Source: an uncultured Caulobacteraceae bacterium
Lineage (GTDB): Bacteria; Pseudomonadota; Alphaproteobacteria; Caulobacterales; Caulobacteraceae
Assembly: GCA_903929535.1 (NCBI GenBank)
Contig: CAIYVC010000125.1
Location: 1-64,000, forward strand
Direction of reading: 5' to 3'
DNA length: 64,000 nt
In this document: in pieces, positions 37,201-46,029 of the stretch
Layout of the letters: each line of letters begins with the position of its first letter
How positions within the stretch are numbered: position 1 is the first letter of the stretch
Notes under the pieces: model-generated
The model's database searches: none
Seen by the model: only the letters and a program-made list of their open reading frames with translations
What the model was told of the DNA's origin: nothing
Translations under genes and position numbers: made by a program

Positions 37201-38496
37201 CTAGGCGTCGATCTCGAAGCTGTCCGGCACGCCCTTGTTGATGTTGCGGCCGAGGAAGGCGCCCAGCAGGCTGATCGCCGCGCCCAGCATCAGCCACAGG
37301 GCCGGGGCCGCCTTATTGCCCGTGGCGTGGATCAGATAGGTGGCGATGGCCGGGGTGAAGCCGCCGAAGATGGCGGTGGCCAAGCTGAAGGCCAGGGCGA
37401 AGGCGGCGGTGCGCACGCGCGGCTCCACCATCTCGGTCAAGCGCGCCACCATCGCCCCGTTGTAGAGGCCGAACATCAGCGAGACGAACAGCTCGGCGGT
37501 CAGCAGCTTGCCGAAGGTCGGCGCGGCCACCAGCCAGTTCATCACCGGATAGACGCCGAGGATGGCGACGATGGGCACGCAATAGAGCAGGACCTGCCGC
37601 CCGAACCGGTCCGACAAGGCTCCGCCGATGGGCAGCCAGATGAAGTTGGAGGCCCCTACGAACAGGGTCACCAGCATCACCTCCATTGCGCTCAGATGCA
37701 GCGCCTCGCGGCCGAAGGTCGGGGTGTAGGCGGTGATCAGGTAGAAGGCGGTGGTGGTGAAGACCGACATCAGCATGCCGATGCCCACCACGGTCCAGTT
37801 CTTGGCGACGATGGCTAGCAGCTCGGCGGCCTTGAGCTGGGTGCGGCGGCGCTTGAACACCTCGGTCTCCTCCAGCGAGCGGCGCAGCCACAGCACCACC
37901 GGGATCACCAGACACCCGATCACCAGCGGCACGCGCCAGCCCCAGGCGCTCATGTCCGGCGCCGAGACGGTCAAGGCCAGGGCCACCCCGATCAGGGCGG
38001 CGAACATCACCGCCACCTGCTGGCTGCCGGATTGGAAGGACGTGTAGAAGCCCCTGTGGCCTGGCGTGGCGATCTCGGCCAGATAGACCGACACCCCGCC
38101 CAGCTCCACGCCCGCCGACAGCCCCTGCAGCAGCCGTCCGGCCACCACGATCAGGGGGGCGGCGATGCCGATGGACGCGTAGCCGGGGGTAAAGGCGACG
38201 GTGGCGCTGCCGATGGCCATAAGTCCCAGGGTCAGCAACAGCCCTTTGCGACGGCCGTGGCGGTCGATGTAGGCGCCCAGGATGATGGCCCCGAGCGGCC
38301 GCATCAGATAGCCGACGCCGAAGGTCGCCAGCGACAGCATCAGGGAGGCGAAGGGGTCCTTGGAGGGGAAGAAGGCGTCGCCGATGGCCTTGGCGTAGTA
38401 GCCGTAGACCATGAAGTCATACATCTCGATGAAGTTGCCGCTCGAGACGCGGATGACGGCGGCGGTCTTGGCGCGGCGTTCGGCGGCCGTCAGCAT
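37201..38496 (-). CDS. tcuC: MFS tricarballylate/citrate:proton symporter (TcuC-like)
   Basis: A 431-residue major facilitator with about twelve transmembrane segments. The metabolite:H+ symporter group is indicated by SSGNFIEMYDFMVYGYYAKA near 18-37 and the loop motif IDRHGRRKGLLLTLGLMAIG. Adjacent tcuA and tcuB homologues make a tricarballylate or citrate/aconitate import role likely. It starts MLTAAERRAK, 29 bp after the tcuB stop. TcuC and CitA-type citrate carriers are close relatives, so substrate choice is inference. Confidence 0.88.
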   Translation of the reverse strand: MLTAAERRAKTAAVIRVSSGNFIEMYDFMVYGYYAKAIGDAFFPSKDPFASLMLSLATFGVGYLMRPLGAIILGAYIDRHGRRKGLLLTLGLMAIGSATVAFTPGYASIGIAAPLIVVAGRLLQGLSAGVELGGVSVYLAEIATPGHRGFYTSFQSGSQQVAVMFAALIGVALALTVSAPDMSAWGWRVPLVIGCLVIPVVLWLRRSLEETEVFKRRRTQLKAAELLAIVAKNWTVVGIGMLMSVFTTTAFYLITAYTPTFGREALHLSAMEVMLVTLFVGASNFIWLPIGGALSDRFGRQVLLYCVPIVAILGVYPVMNWLVAAPTFGKLLTAELFVSLMFGLYNGAMVARLTEMVEPRVRTAAFALAFSLATAIFGGFTPAIATYLIHATGNKAAPALWLMLGAAISLLGAFLGRNINKGVPDSFEIDA

Positions 38497-38525
38497 GGTT
38501 TCCCCCAGCGCCGGTTAGCCCGGCT

Positions 38526-39623
38526 CTATTGGTCGTTGCGTTCCTCGGTCGCGGACCGCAGCAGCGCCAGCCCACGATACAGGCCGTGGACCATCTTGCT
38601 ATAGGGCGCGAGCACCAGGAACGACAGGATCACCCCCAGGTGCAGGGCCAGCAGGCTTCCCATCAGCGCCGTTTCGCGCACGGCCATGAGCAGCAGGCCC
38701 GTAGCCGCCGCCGCCAGCAGCAGCCAAAGCAGGGCGTATTCCGATCCCAGCACGGCCTTGGCCGTGGGCGCCGGATCCTCGATCCGCTTCAGCCACAGAA
38801 GGCCCGCGCAGCCCAGGGTCATGCCGATCCCGCCCAGCGTCCCGCACAGCACCGGCAGGCTGGTCAGCGGATAGGGCGCCGCCCAGTGCAGATAGTGGTC
38901 GTAGCCGAAGGCGATGGTCGTGGAAGCGAAGCAGAGGCCAAAGCCGTAGAACAGCAGGTGGTGGAAGCGCCGCCGCTTCTGGCTGAACCGTTCGCCGGTA
39001 TCGTTGCAGCCGTCCTGTCCGCCATGCCCGCCGCCCAGATAGCGCAGGGTCAGGACCGCGTGCGCCGCCTGGGCGGCAGCCCCGCCCTTGGCCACGCCGC
39101 CGCCGGTCCCCCGCCAGAAGCGCACCGCGCCTATCGTCAGGGCGAGGAGCGAGAAGGCTGCCGCCACGCCCGCCGTCCCCGCCATCACCGCCCACGGGAT
39201 CACCGCATAGAAGGCGCCTTCGCCGGTCGCGGGCGTGGACAGAGCTTCCGGCCGCAGGGCTAGCATCAGACCGAACACCAGGGCGATGCCGAGGCTGGTC
39301 GCAGCCGCCACCACGACGCCGTTCTTCCGGTAGAGCGCCGCCAGCGGCCCCGGCCAGGCATAGCGCGCGTAGCTGTCAGCCCGCAGCGCCGACAGGGCCT
39401 GGGGCACATTGACCGCGAATTCGTGCGGCGGGGCGTACTGGCAGGCGGGGAAACAGGCGCGGCAGCCGTGGCAAAGGTTGGCCAGGTAGTCGAGGTCGGC
39501 GTCGGTGAACTCGCGCCGGCGCATCATCGCCGGGAACACCGCGCAATAGCCCTCGCAGTAGCGGCAGGCGTTGCAGATCTCCATCTGCCGCCGGGCTTCC
39601 GGAAGGACCTCAGCCGAGGGCAT
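38526..39623 (-). CDS. tcuB: Tricarballylate utilisation Fe-S membrane protein TcuB
   Basis: Electron-transfer partner that reoxidises the FADH2 of TcuA through iron-sulfur clusters and a membrane domain. It has 365 residues. Two cluster motifs occur near the N terminus: C-N-A-C-R-Y-C-E-G-Y-C (Cys17, 20, 23, 27) and C-H-G-C-R-A-C-F-P-A-C (Cys51, 54, 57, 61). The remainder holds about six hydrophobic segments with His residues (LLFYGFGLCF region) that may bind haem. The start overlaps tcuA by 14 bases, indicating coupled translation. Confidence 0.93.
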   Translation of the reverse strand: MPSAEVLPEARRQMEICNACRYCEGYCAVFPAMMRRREFTDADLDYLANLCHGCRACFPACQYAPPHEFAVNVPQALSALRADSYARYAWPGPLAALYRKNGVVVAAATSLGIALVFGLMLALRPEALSTPATGEGAFYAVIPWAVMAGTAGVAAAFSLLALTIGAVRFWRGTGGGVAKGGAAAQAAHAVLTLRYLGGGHGGQDGCNDTGERFSQKRRRFHHLLFYGFGLCFASTTIAFGYDHYLHWAAPYPLTSLPVLCGTLGGIGMTLGCAGLLWLKRIEDPAPTAKAVLGSEYALLWLLLAAAATGLLLMAVRETALMGSLLALHLGVILSFLVLAPYSKMVHGLYRGLALLRSATEERNDQ

Positions 39624-41013
39624 GGCGCGCCGCCTCCGCTCCGGCGATCCGGCCGAACACCGTGCCGATGGTCATGCCGAACCCCGCCAGATAGCCCTTG
39701 CCGAGAATGTTGCCGGCCATGATCTCCCCCGCCGCCCACAGGTTCTTGGCCCCGCCGCCGCTCTGAAGCTGCACCCGCGCCATCTCGTCCGTTTTCAGGC
39801 CCAGATAGGTGAAGGTGATGCCGGGGCGCAGGGGATAGGCGCTGAACGGGGCCGTATCGATGGCGCGGGCCCAATGCGTCTTGGGTGGCTCCAGCCCTTC
39901 GGTGGCGCAGCCGTCGTCGATGGAGGTCGGGTTGAAGGCGCCGGGCCGCACCGCTGCGTTGTAGTCGGCGATGGTCGCCTCCAGCGTCGCCCTGTCGAGG
40001 CCGAGCTTGGCCGCCAGTTCGCCGATCGAGCCCGCACGGATCGCCGGGAACACCGAGGGCATGAACAGTTCCTCGGCCTTGGCGTCGAAGATCGACCAGG
40101 CGATCTGATCGCTCTGCTGGGCCACCAGCCGCCCCCAGATGGCGTAGCGCTTGGGCCAGACGTCCTGGCCCTCGTCGTAGAACCGCTTGGCGTCGCGGTT
40201 GACCACCACCGAGAAGGGCACGCAGTCCAGCCGCGTGACGATGCCGCCGTCGAACTTGGGCGCGCGCGCGTCGATGGCCACCGCATGACACTGGGTCGGA
40301 TCGCCCACCGGCGCCGCGCCCTGCGCCAGCAGGTTCTCCAGCACCACGCCCTTGGCGTAGGGGGTGCCCCGGATCAGGAAGTTGTGGGCCGCCGGGCCCC
40401 AGGCCCGCGCCAGCCACTCCAGATTGGCCTGGAAGCCGCCCGAGGCCGCCACCACCGCCTTGGCCCGCACCGTCAGCGGCTCACCATCCTTGACCGCTTC
40501 GACCGAGGTCACCTTGCCGCCGTCCAGCGTGATCTGGCGCACTTCCGCGCCATAGGCCACCTCGACCCCCAGGGCCTCCGCGGTCGCGTAGTATGCGTTG
40601 ACCAGGGCCTTGCCGCCGCCGAGGAAGAAGGCGTTGGTCCGGCTGAGGCTCAAGGTGCCCGACAGGGCCGGCTGAAAGCGCACGCCGCACCCGTCCATGA
40701 AATCCAGCGCCGCCCGGCTGGCGCGGATCGTCATCCGCGCCAGGCCCTCGTCGGTCTCACCGCCGGTGACCCTGAGCAGGTCCTGCCAGTACTCCTCCTC
40801 AAGATAGCTGTCGGTCAGCACCTCGGTCGGTTCGGCGTGCAGGGCGCGCAGGTTGCGGGTGTGGCGGCTGTTGCCGCCCCGGAAATGGCGCGGGGCGTGT
40901 TCCAGCACCAGCACGCTGGCGCCCGCCCGCCGCGCGGTCACGGCGGCGCACAGGGCGGCGTTGCCGCCCCCGACCACCAGCACATCGATGTCGCGGGTCT
41001 TCGCCTGGTCCAT
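39610..41013 (-). CDS. tcuA: FAD-dependent tricarballylate dehydrogenase TcuA
   Basis: Flavoprotein that oxidises tricarballylate to cis-aconitate, feeding the TCA cycle. It has 467 residues of the fumarate reductase/succinate dehydrogenase flavoprotein type. The dinucleotide-binding motif DIDVLVVGGGNAALCAAV is at 9-26; GGNSRHTRNLR follows, and the C-terminal FAD contact is NLWAAGEIMAGNILGKGYLA. I prefer the ATG at 41013; a TTG at 41052 would add 13 residues. No TcuR/LysR regulator is nearby. A cluster of palindromic repeats occupies the upstream region. Confidence 0.93.
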   Translation of the reverse strand: MDQAKTRDIDVLVVGGGNAALCAAVTARRAGASVLVLEHAPRHFRGGNSRHTRNLRALHAEPTEVLTDSYLEEEYWQDLLRVTGGETDEGLARMTIRASRAALDFMDGCGVRFQPALSGTLSLSRTNAFFLGGGKALVNAYYATAEALGVEVAYGAEVRQITLDGGKVTSVEAVKDGEPLTVRAKAVVAASGGFQANLEWLARAWGPAAHNFLIRGTPYAKGVVLENLLAQGAAPVGDPTQCHAVAIDARAPKFDGGIVTRLDCVPFSVVVNRDAKRFYDEGQDVWPKRYAIWGRLVAQQSDQIAWSIFDAKAEELFMPSVFPAIRAGSIGELAAKLGLDRATLEATIADYNAAVRPGAFNPTSIDDGCATEGLEPPKTHWARAIDTAPFSAYPLRPGITFTYLGLKTDEMARVQLQSGGGAKNLWAAGEIMAGNILGKGYLAGFGMTIGTVFGRIAGAEAARHALG

Positions 41014-41056
41014 CACCGCCGCAAATGCCGATGTTTTCGGGGGGATCGTCAAGACT

Positions 41057-41082
41057 GCGCTAAAGCAGCGAAGCGGTAGCGC
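41057..41082. repeat. 26-bp intergenic palindrome, copy 6
   Basis: Reads GCGCTAAAGCAGC then GAAGCGGTAGCGC. It is the first of a local cluster of whole and broken copies between tcuA and tRNA-Ala. Confidence 0.88.
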
Positions 41083-41093
41083 CTAGGAAGACC

Positions 41094-41154
41094 GCGCTGA
41101 AGCAGCACTGCGCTCAAGCAGCGAAGCGGCAGCGCCTAAAATCAGCGATAGCGC
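41094..41154. repeat. Cluster: truncated copy, full copy (41110-41135) and half copy of the 26-bp palindrome
   Basis: A truncated unit GCGCTGAAGCAGC at 41094 is followed by a complete unit at 41110-41135 (GCGCTCAAGCAGC, GAAGCGGCAGCGC) and by a right half AGCGATAGCGC ending at 41154. Together with copy 6 this makes a run of nested degenerate units over about 100 bp. It lies between the tcuA start and the tRNA-Ala terminator, where otherwise nothing is encoded. Confidence 0.75.
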
Positions 41155-41164
41155 CCTAAATGGA

Positions 41165-41194
41165 AAAGGCCCCGGCGTTTCCGCCAGGGCCTTT
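41165..41194 (-). terminator. Intrinsic terminator downstream of tRNA-Ala
   Basis: A hairpin with AAAGGCCC and GGGCCTTT arms, extended by CGGCG/CGCCA, and a GAAA-type loop lies directly after the 3' end of the tRNA on the minus strand and runs into T-rich sequence. It is placed where a tRNA terminator is expected. Confidence 0.8.
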
Positions 41195-41195
41195 A

Positions 41196-41271
41196 TGGTG
41201 GAGCTAAGCGGAGTCGAACCGCTGACCTCTTGAATGCCATTCAAGCGCTCTACCAACTGAGCTATAGCCCC
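41196..41271 (-). tRNA. tRNA-Ala (anticodon GGC)
   Basis: A 76-base tRNA read on the minus strand with CCA encoded. The acceptor GGGGCTA pairs with TAGCTCC (one G-U), the D arm is GCTCAGTTGGTAGAGC, the anticodon stem CTTGA/TCAAG encloses loop ATGGCAT with anticodon GGC, and the T arm is AGCGG-TTCGACT-CCGCT. It reads the codon GCC, heavily used in this GC-rich genome. Confidence 0.97.
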
Positions 41272-41390
41272 ACGCGTCTTGGGATGCCGCCGGACCCGAG
41301 GGGTCCCGCGAGGCGGCGGAACCTATGCCGAATGATCCGGGCGATCAAGCGGCTTTCCGCAGCGATTTTTGCAGGCTTTTGAAGGCCCGC

Positions 41391-41414
41391 CGCCCGCCGT
41401 TTTCACGGCGGGCG
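41391..41414 (-). terminator. Stable hairpin after the FYDLN-protein gene
   Basis: CGCCCGCCG and CGGCGGGCG arms pair perfectly around a 6-base loop, 20 bp after the stop of the gene at 41434 on the minus strand. A clear T run is lacking, so it could be a weak terminator or a 3' stabilising hairpin. Confidence 0.55.
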
Positions 41415-41433
41415 CTAGTTCCAGACTTGAGCC

Positions 41434-41898
41434 TTAGCCCTCGTCCTCGCCCGGGATTTCGATCTCTTCGTCGACGAAGTCCTCGTCCTCGTCTTCGAGG
41501 AAGGGCACCGCGTCGTCTTCAGCGTCGTCCTCGACCTCTTCCTCGGCGAAGTCCACGCCAAGGTCGCCGTCGGGGGCGGCCGGCGTGTCGCCGGTGTCGG
41601 TGTCGTCGTCGGTCTCGATCGGCTCGGCCGCGGCCTCGTCGTCGATTTCCGGGGTTTGATCGGGTTCGTCCTCGAAGCCCTCGACATCCGGATCGACGGG
41701 CTTCACCGGCTTTTCGTCGTCGGCCTCATAGTCGGCCGGGACCGCCGTGCGGGCGCGGATGCGGCGGTTGCGCACCGCCTCTTCGGGATCGAACGACGTG
41801 GAACACTTGGGGCAAACTGCCGGACGCCGGCCAAGGTCGTAGAATTTGGCCTGGCAATTGGGGCAAATCTGTTTGGCGCCGAGTTCGGGATTGGCCAA
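41434..41898 (-). CDS. FYDLN-acid domain protein (TIGR02300 family)
   Basis: A 154-residue alphaproteobacterial protein of unknown function. The N terminus is a zinc-ribbon-like module: (M)ANPELGAKQICPNCQAKFYD with Cys12, Cys15, Cys29 and Cys32, including the eponymous FYDLGRRP. From about residue 60 the chain is overwhelmingly Asp and Glu (for example DDTDTGDTPAAPDGD and EEEVEDDAEDD), giving a very acidic tail. TTG at 41896-41898 is the start, preceded by GAGG at 8-base spacing. It is divergent from aroA, the usual arrangement. Confidence 0.9.
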   Translation of the reverse strand: MANPELGAKQICPNCQAKFYDLGRRPAVCPKCSTSFDPEEAVRNRRIRARTAVPADYEADDEKPVKPVDPDVEGFEDEPDQTPEIDDEAAAEPIETDDDTDTGDTPAAPDGDLGVDFAEEEVEDDAEDDAVPFLEDEDEDFVDEEIEIPGEDEG

Positions 41899-42000
41899 CG
41901 GATCGGACCTCTGGATATGTGTGCTGAAGCGGCGGCTCCCTTGCCACGCGGTTAGGCCGCTGTCAAAAGCAAACCCCTTCAAACCGGAGGCTCCCCTGTA

Positions 42001-43320
42001 ATGAGCGCGGCCACGCTGACCGCGCGCCCCCGTGGTCCCCTCAAAGGCCGCGTCCGGGCGCCCGGCGATAAGTCGATTTCCCACCGCGCCCTGATCCTCG
42101 GGGCGCTGGCCGAGGGCGTGACCCATATCGACGGTCTGCTGCAGAGCGACGACGTGCTGGCCACCGCCGAAGCGGTCGCCGCCTTCGACGCCAAGGTGAC
42201 CCGCGACGACAACGACCACTGGACCGTCACCGGCAAGGGCGTGTTCGACCAGCCGATCGAGATCATCGACTGCGGCAACTCGGGCACCGGCGTGCGCCTT
42301 TTGATGGGCGCGGCGGCCGGCTTCCCGATTTCCGTGCAGTTCACCGGCGACTCGTCGCTGCAGTCCCGCCCGATGAAGCGGGTGCTGACCCCGCTCGGCC
42401 AGATGGGCGCCCGCTGGGAGGGCAAGATCGAGGACCGCCTGCCCCTGACCCTGACCGGCGGTTCGCTGAAGGCCATCTCCTACCGACTGCCGGTGCCCTC
42501 GGCCCAGGTGAAGTCCGCCGTGCTGCTGGCCGGGGTCAACGCCGATGGCGTCACCGAGGTGATCGAGCCGGAAGCGACCCGCGATCACACCGAGCGCATG
42601 CTCACCGCCTTCGGCGCCAAGCTCGACATCACGCCCGAAGGGCAGGGCAGGCGCATCCGTCTGGCCGGCGGCCAGCCCCTGAAGGGGACCCATGTCCGCG
42701 TGCCGGGCGATCCGTCCTCCGCCGCCTTCCTGATTGTCGCCGCCCTGATCACCCCGGGCTCAGAGGTGACGGTGGAGGGCGTGCTGCTCAATCCCCTGCG
42801 CGCCGGCCTGTTCGAGACCCTCAAGGAGATGGGCGCGGACCTCGTCGTCGAGAACGCCCGCGAGGAGAGCGGTGAGCCGGTCGGCGACCTGACCGCCCGC
42901 TTCGGCCCGCTGAAAGGCGTCGAGGTCCCGCCTGAGCGCGCGCCCTCGATGATCGACGAATATCCGATCCTGGCCGTGGCCGCGGCCTTCGCAAGCGGCG
43001 GCACCGCCATGCGCGGCATCGGCGAGATGCGGGTCAAGGAGAGCGATCGCATCGCCCTGATGGCCACCGGGCTGAAGGCCTGCGGGGTCGAGGTCGCCGA
43101 GGAGCCCGAGGCCATGATCGTCACCGGAACCGGGGTCGCGCCCCAGGGCGGCGGTGTGGTGACCACCCACGGCGACCACCGCATCGCCATGGCCCATCTG
43201 GTGCTCGGCATGGCCGCCCGCGAGGCCGTCACCGTCGACGAGCCCGGCATGATCGCCACCAGTTTCCCGACCTTCCAGTCCCTGATGAAGACCCTAGGCG
43301 CGCAGATCGAGGAAGGCTGA
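42001..43320 (+). CDS. aroA: 3-phosphoshikimate 1-carboxyvinyltransferase (EPSP synthase)
   Basis: Sixth step of the shikimate pathway, adding enolpyruvyl from PEP to shikimate-3-phosphate. It has 439 residues. Substrate-binding motifs: [18 protein letters not shown] (20-37), [46 protein letters not shown] and [15 protein letters not shown]. The PEP-site context suggests a class II-like enzyme, but I would not assign the class from this alone. It starts [12 protein letters not shown] at 42001 and shares one base with cmk. Confidence 0.97.
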   Translation: MSAATLTARPRGPLKGRVRAPGDKSISHRALILGALAEGVTHIDGLLQSDDVLATAEAVAAFDAKVTRDDNDHWTVTGKGVFDQPIEIIDCGNSGTGVRLLMGAAAGFPISVQFTGDSSLQSRPMKRVLTPLGQMGARWEGKIEDRLPLTLTGGSLKAISYRLPVPSAQVKSAVLLAGVNADGVTEVIEPEATRDHTERMLTAFGAKLDITPEGQGRRIRLAGGQPLKGTHVRVPGDPSSAAFLIVAALITPGSEVTVEGVLLNPLRAGLFETLKEMGADLVVENAREESGEPVGDLTARFGPLKGVEVPPERAPSMIDEYPILAVAAAFASGGTAMRGIGEMRVKESDRIALMATGLKACGVEVAEEPEAMIVTGTGVAPQGGGVVTTHGDHRIAMAHLVLGMAAREAVTVDEPGMIATSFPTFQSLMKTLGAQIEEG

Positions 43321-43964
43321 TGAGCGGCTTCGTCATCGCCGTCGACGGCCCCGCCGCCTCGGGTAAGGGCACCGTCGCTCAAGGCCTCGCCACCCTCTAC
43401 GGCCTGCCCTACCTCGACACCGGCCTGCTCTACCGCGCCGTCGGCGTGTCCGCGCAGCGTCAAGCGGGCGGCGTCGGCGAAGCCTCGGCCACGGCGGCGG
43501 CTCAAGCCCTTGATCCCGCCCTGTTGGACGATCCCGAATTGCGCACCCGCGCGGCGGGCGAGCTGGCCAGTCAGGCGGCGGTGTTCACCGGGGTCCGCGC
43601 CGCCCTGCTCAGGTTCCAGAGGGATTTCGCCGCCCAAGGGTCCGGCGCCGTCCTGGACGGACGCGATATCGGCACCATCATCGCCCCAGAAGCTCCGGCC
43701 AAGCTGTTCGTTACCGCCAGTCCCGAGGTCCGCGCCGAGCGCCGCTGGAAGCAGCTTAGCGGCCAGGGCGAGAGCGTGGCTCTGGCCGATATCCTGGCCG
43801 ACATCCGCCTCAGGGACGAACGGGATTCCGGCCGCGCCGCCGCGCCTCTGGTCAAGGCGGACGACGCCGTCTTGCTGGACACCTCCGTTTTGAGTATAGA
43901 GCAGGCCGCCGATGCGGCCCGTCGCATCGTCGAGACGGCGCGAGCCAACTGGGCGAAAGCTTAG
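43320..43964 (+). CDS. cmk: Cytidylate kinase
   Basis: Phosphorylates CMP and dCMP. It has 214 residues. The P-loop DGPAASGKGT is at 9-18; YLDTGLLYRAVG and VLDGRDIGTIIAPEAPAKLF follow as family signatures, and the C-terminal LADIRLRDERDSGRAAAPL matches the lid region. The ATG overlaps the aroA stop by one base; rpsA follows after 149 bp, the common aroA-cmk-rpsA-ihfB arrangement of proteobacteria. Confidence 0.97.
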   Translation: MSGFVIAVDGPAASGKGTVAQGLATLYGLPYLDTGLLYRAVGVSAQRQAGGVGEASATAAAQALDPALLDDPELRTRAAGELASQAAVFTGVRAALLRFQRDFAAQGSGAVLDGRDIGTIIAPEAPAKLFVTASPEVRAERRWKQLSGQGESVALADILADIRLRDERDSGRAAAPLVKADDAVLLDTSVLSIEQAADAARRIVETARANWAKA

Positions 43965-44113
43965 TCGGCAATCCAAACACGCCACTCTCGGTCGACGTCG
44001 GGCGCCCTGTTCTCACCGAACCCACCGGCCCGGACTCCCATAAAACCCCTAGAGCGATCGCCCCGGGCCGCACGCGTGCGCCCGCGCCTCGCATTGAAAG
44101 ACGGAATAGCCAT

Positions 44114-45823
44114 ATGGCTGATGATATGAGCATGACCCCGACCCGCGACGATTTCGCGGCTCTTCTCGACGAGGCCATGGGTGGCCGCGACTTCGTCGAA
44201 GGCTCCGTGGTCAAGGGCATCGTTGTCGCGATCGAAAAGGATTTCGCGATCATCGACGTCGGTCTGAAGACCGAAGGTCGGATCTCGGTGAAGGAATTCG
44301 CCGACGCCGAAGGCAAGCCGGCCGACATCAAGGTCGGCGACAACGTCGAGGTCTACCTCGAGCGCGTCGAGAACGCCCTGGGCGAAGCGGTCATCAGCCG
44401 CGAAAAGGCTCGCCGCGAAGAAGCCTGGACGCGCCTCGAAGGCGTGTTCGGCAAGAACGAGCCGGTCATGGGTTCGATCGTCGGCCGCGTCAAAGGCGGC
44501 TTCACCGTCGATCTGGGCGGCGCCTCGGCCTTCCTGCCGGGCTCGCAGGTCGACATCCGCCCCGTGCGCGACGTCGGTCCGCTGATGGGCAAGGAACAGC
44601 CCTTCGCCATCCTCAAGATGGACCGCCCGCGCGGCAACATCGTGGTCTCGCGCCGCGCCATCCTGGAAGAAGCCCGCGCCGAACAGCGCACCGAGCTGGT
44701 CAGCCAGCTGCAAGAGGGTGAAATCCGCGAAGGCGTGGTCAAGAACATCACCGATTACGGCGCGTTCGTGGACCTGGGCGGCATCGACGGCCTGCTGCAC
44801 GTCACCGACATGAGCTGGAAGCGCGTGTCTCACCCCAGCCAAGTCCTGGCTGTGGGCGACACCGTCAAGGTGCAGATCGTCAAGATCAACCCCGACACCC
44901 AGCGCATCTCGCTGGGCATGAAGCAGCTCCAGTCCGACCCCTGGGACGGCGTGGAAGAGAAGTACCCGGTGGGCTCGCGCTTCACCGGCCGCATCACCAA
45001 CATCACCGACTACGGCGCCTTCGTGGAGCTGGAGGCTGGCGTCGAAGGCTTGGTGCACGTGTCCGAGATGTCCTGGACCAAGAAGAACGTCCACCCCGGC
45101 AAGATCGTCTCGACCTCGCAGGAAGTCGAAGTGGTCGTGCTGGACGTCGACGCCTCCAAGCGCCGCGTCTCGCTCGGTCTCAAGCAGGCCATGGCCAACC
45201 CCTGGGAGCAGTTCGTCGAACAGCACCCGGTCGGTTCGACCGTCGAAGGCGAGGTCAAGAACACCACCGAATTCGGTCTGTTCATCGGCCTGGACAACGA
45301 CATCGACGGCATGGTGCACCTGTCGGATATCGACTGGGCCGTGGCCGGCGAAGAAGCGGTCGCCCGCTACAAGAAGGGCGACATGGTCAAGGCCAAGGTC
45401 CTGGATGTGGACGTCGAGAAGGAGCGCATCTCCCTCGGCATCAAGCAGCTGGGCGGCGATCCGCTGGCCAATGAGACCTACCGCAAGGGCCAGACCGTCA
45501 CCGTCACCGTCACCGAGATCACCTCGGGCGGCATCGAGGTGAAGTTCGGCGACGACGACGCGCCGGTCACCGCCTTCATCCGCAAGGCCGACCTGTCGCG
45601 CGACCGGTCCGAGCAGCGCGCCGAACGCTTCGCCGTCGGCGACCGCATCGACGCCTCCATCACCAACATCGACAAGGGCGCTCGCCGCGTCTCCCTGTCG
45701 GTCAAGGCGCTGGAAATGGCCGAGGACAAGGAAGCCATCGAGAAGTTCGGGTCTTCGGACTCCGGCGCCTCGCTGGGCGATATCCTCGGCGCCGCGATGC
45801 GCGAGAAGGCTAATAAGGAATAG
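44114..45823 (+). CDS. rpsA: 30S ribosomal protein S1
   Basis: Binds mRNA leaders and helps the 30S subunit unfold and position them. It has 569 residues with six S1 (OB-fold) repeats; the best copies begin VVKNITDYGAFVDLGGIDGL (about 211-230), GRITNITDYGAFVELEAGVE and GEVKNTTEFGLFIGLDNDID. The 149-bp leader presumably holds its own promoter, but I cannot define it. A palindromic repeat and a strong terminator follow the stop. Confidence 0.98.
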   Translation: MADDMSMTPTRDDFAALLDEAMGGRDFVEGSVVKGIVVAIEKDFAIIDVGLKTEGRISVKEFADAEGKPADIKVGDNVEVYLERVENALGEAVISREKARREEAWTRLEGVFGKNEPVMGSIVGRVKGGFTVDLGGASAFLPGSQVDIRPVRDVGPLMGKEQPFAILKMDRPRGNIVVSRRAILEEARAEQRTELVSQLQEGEIREGVVKNITDYGAFVDLGGIDGLLHVTDMSWKRVSHPSQVLAVGDTVKVQIVKINPDTQRISLGMKQLQSDPWDGVEEKYPVGSRFTGRITNITDYGAFVELEAGVEGLVHVSEMSWTKKNVHPGKIVSTSQEVEVVVLDVDASKRRVSLGLKQAMANPWEQFVEQHPVGSTVEGEVKNTTEFGLFIGLDNDIDGMVHLSDIDWAVAGEEAVARYKKGDMVKAKVLDVDVEKERISLGIKQLGGDPLANETYRKGQTVTVTVTEITSGGIEVKFGDDDAPVTAFIRKADLSRDRSEQRAERFAVGDRIDASITNIDKGARRVSLSVKALEMAEDKEAIEKFGSSDSGASLGDILGAAMREKANKE

Positions 45824-45831
45824 ATGCTTCT

Positions 45832-45857
45832 GCGCTCAAGCAGCGCAGCGGTAGCGC
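45832..45857. repeat. 26-bp intergenic palindrome, copy 8
   Basis: Reads GCGCTCAAGCAGC then GCAGCGGTAGCGC. It lies 8 bp after the rpsA stop and just before the rpsA terminator, so the transcript would carry both hairpins. Confidence 0.88.
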
Positions 45858-45868
45858 ACTAAAAGAAT

Positions 45869-45900
45869 GCCCCGTCCGGAGTATCCGGGCGGGGCGTTTT
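45869..45900 (+). terminator. Intrinsic terminator of rpsA
   Basis: GCCCCGTCCGGA pairs with TCCGGGCGGGGC around the loop GTA/GTAT, followed by GTTTT. It is a classic strong terminator 45 bp past the rpsA stop, implying that ihfB has its own promoter. Confidence 0.9.
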
Positions 45901-46029
45901 GCTTGCCGATGCGGCGCCGTGAACGGATTCAGAAGCGAGCCCATGAATCTGTCTGGTTTCCGACACGCAACCCCTTGAAAGCGCACCGATACTCGGACAT
46001 GGTCCGCGCGGGGAAATTGGGGCTTATCG

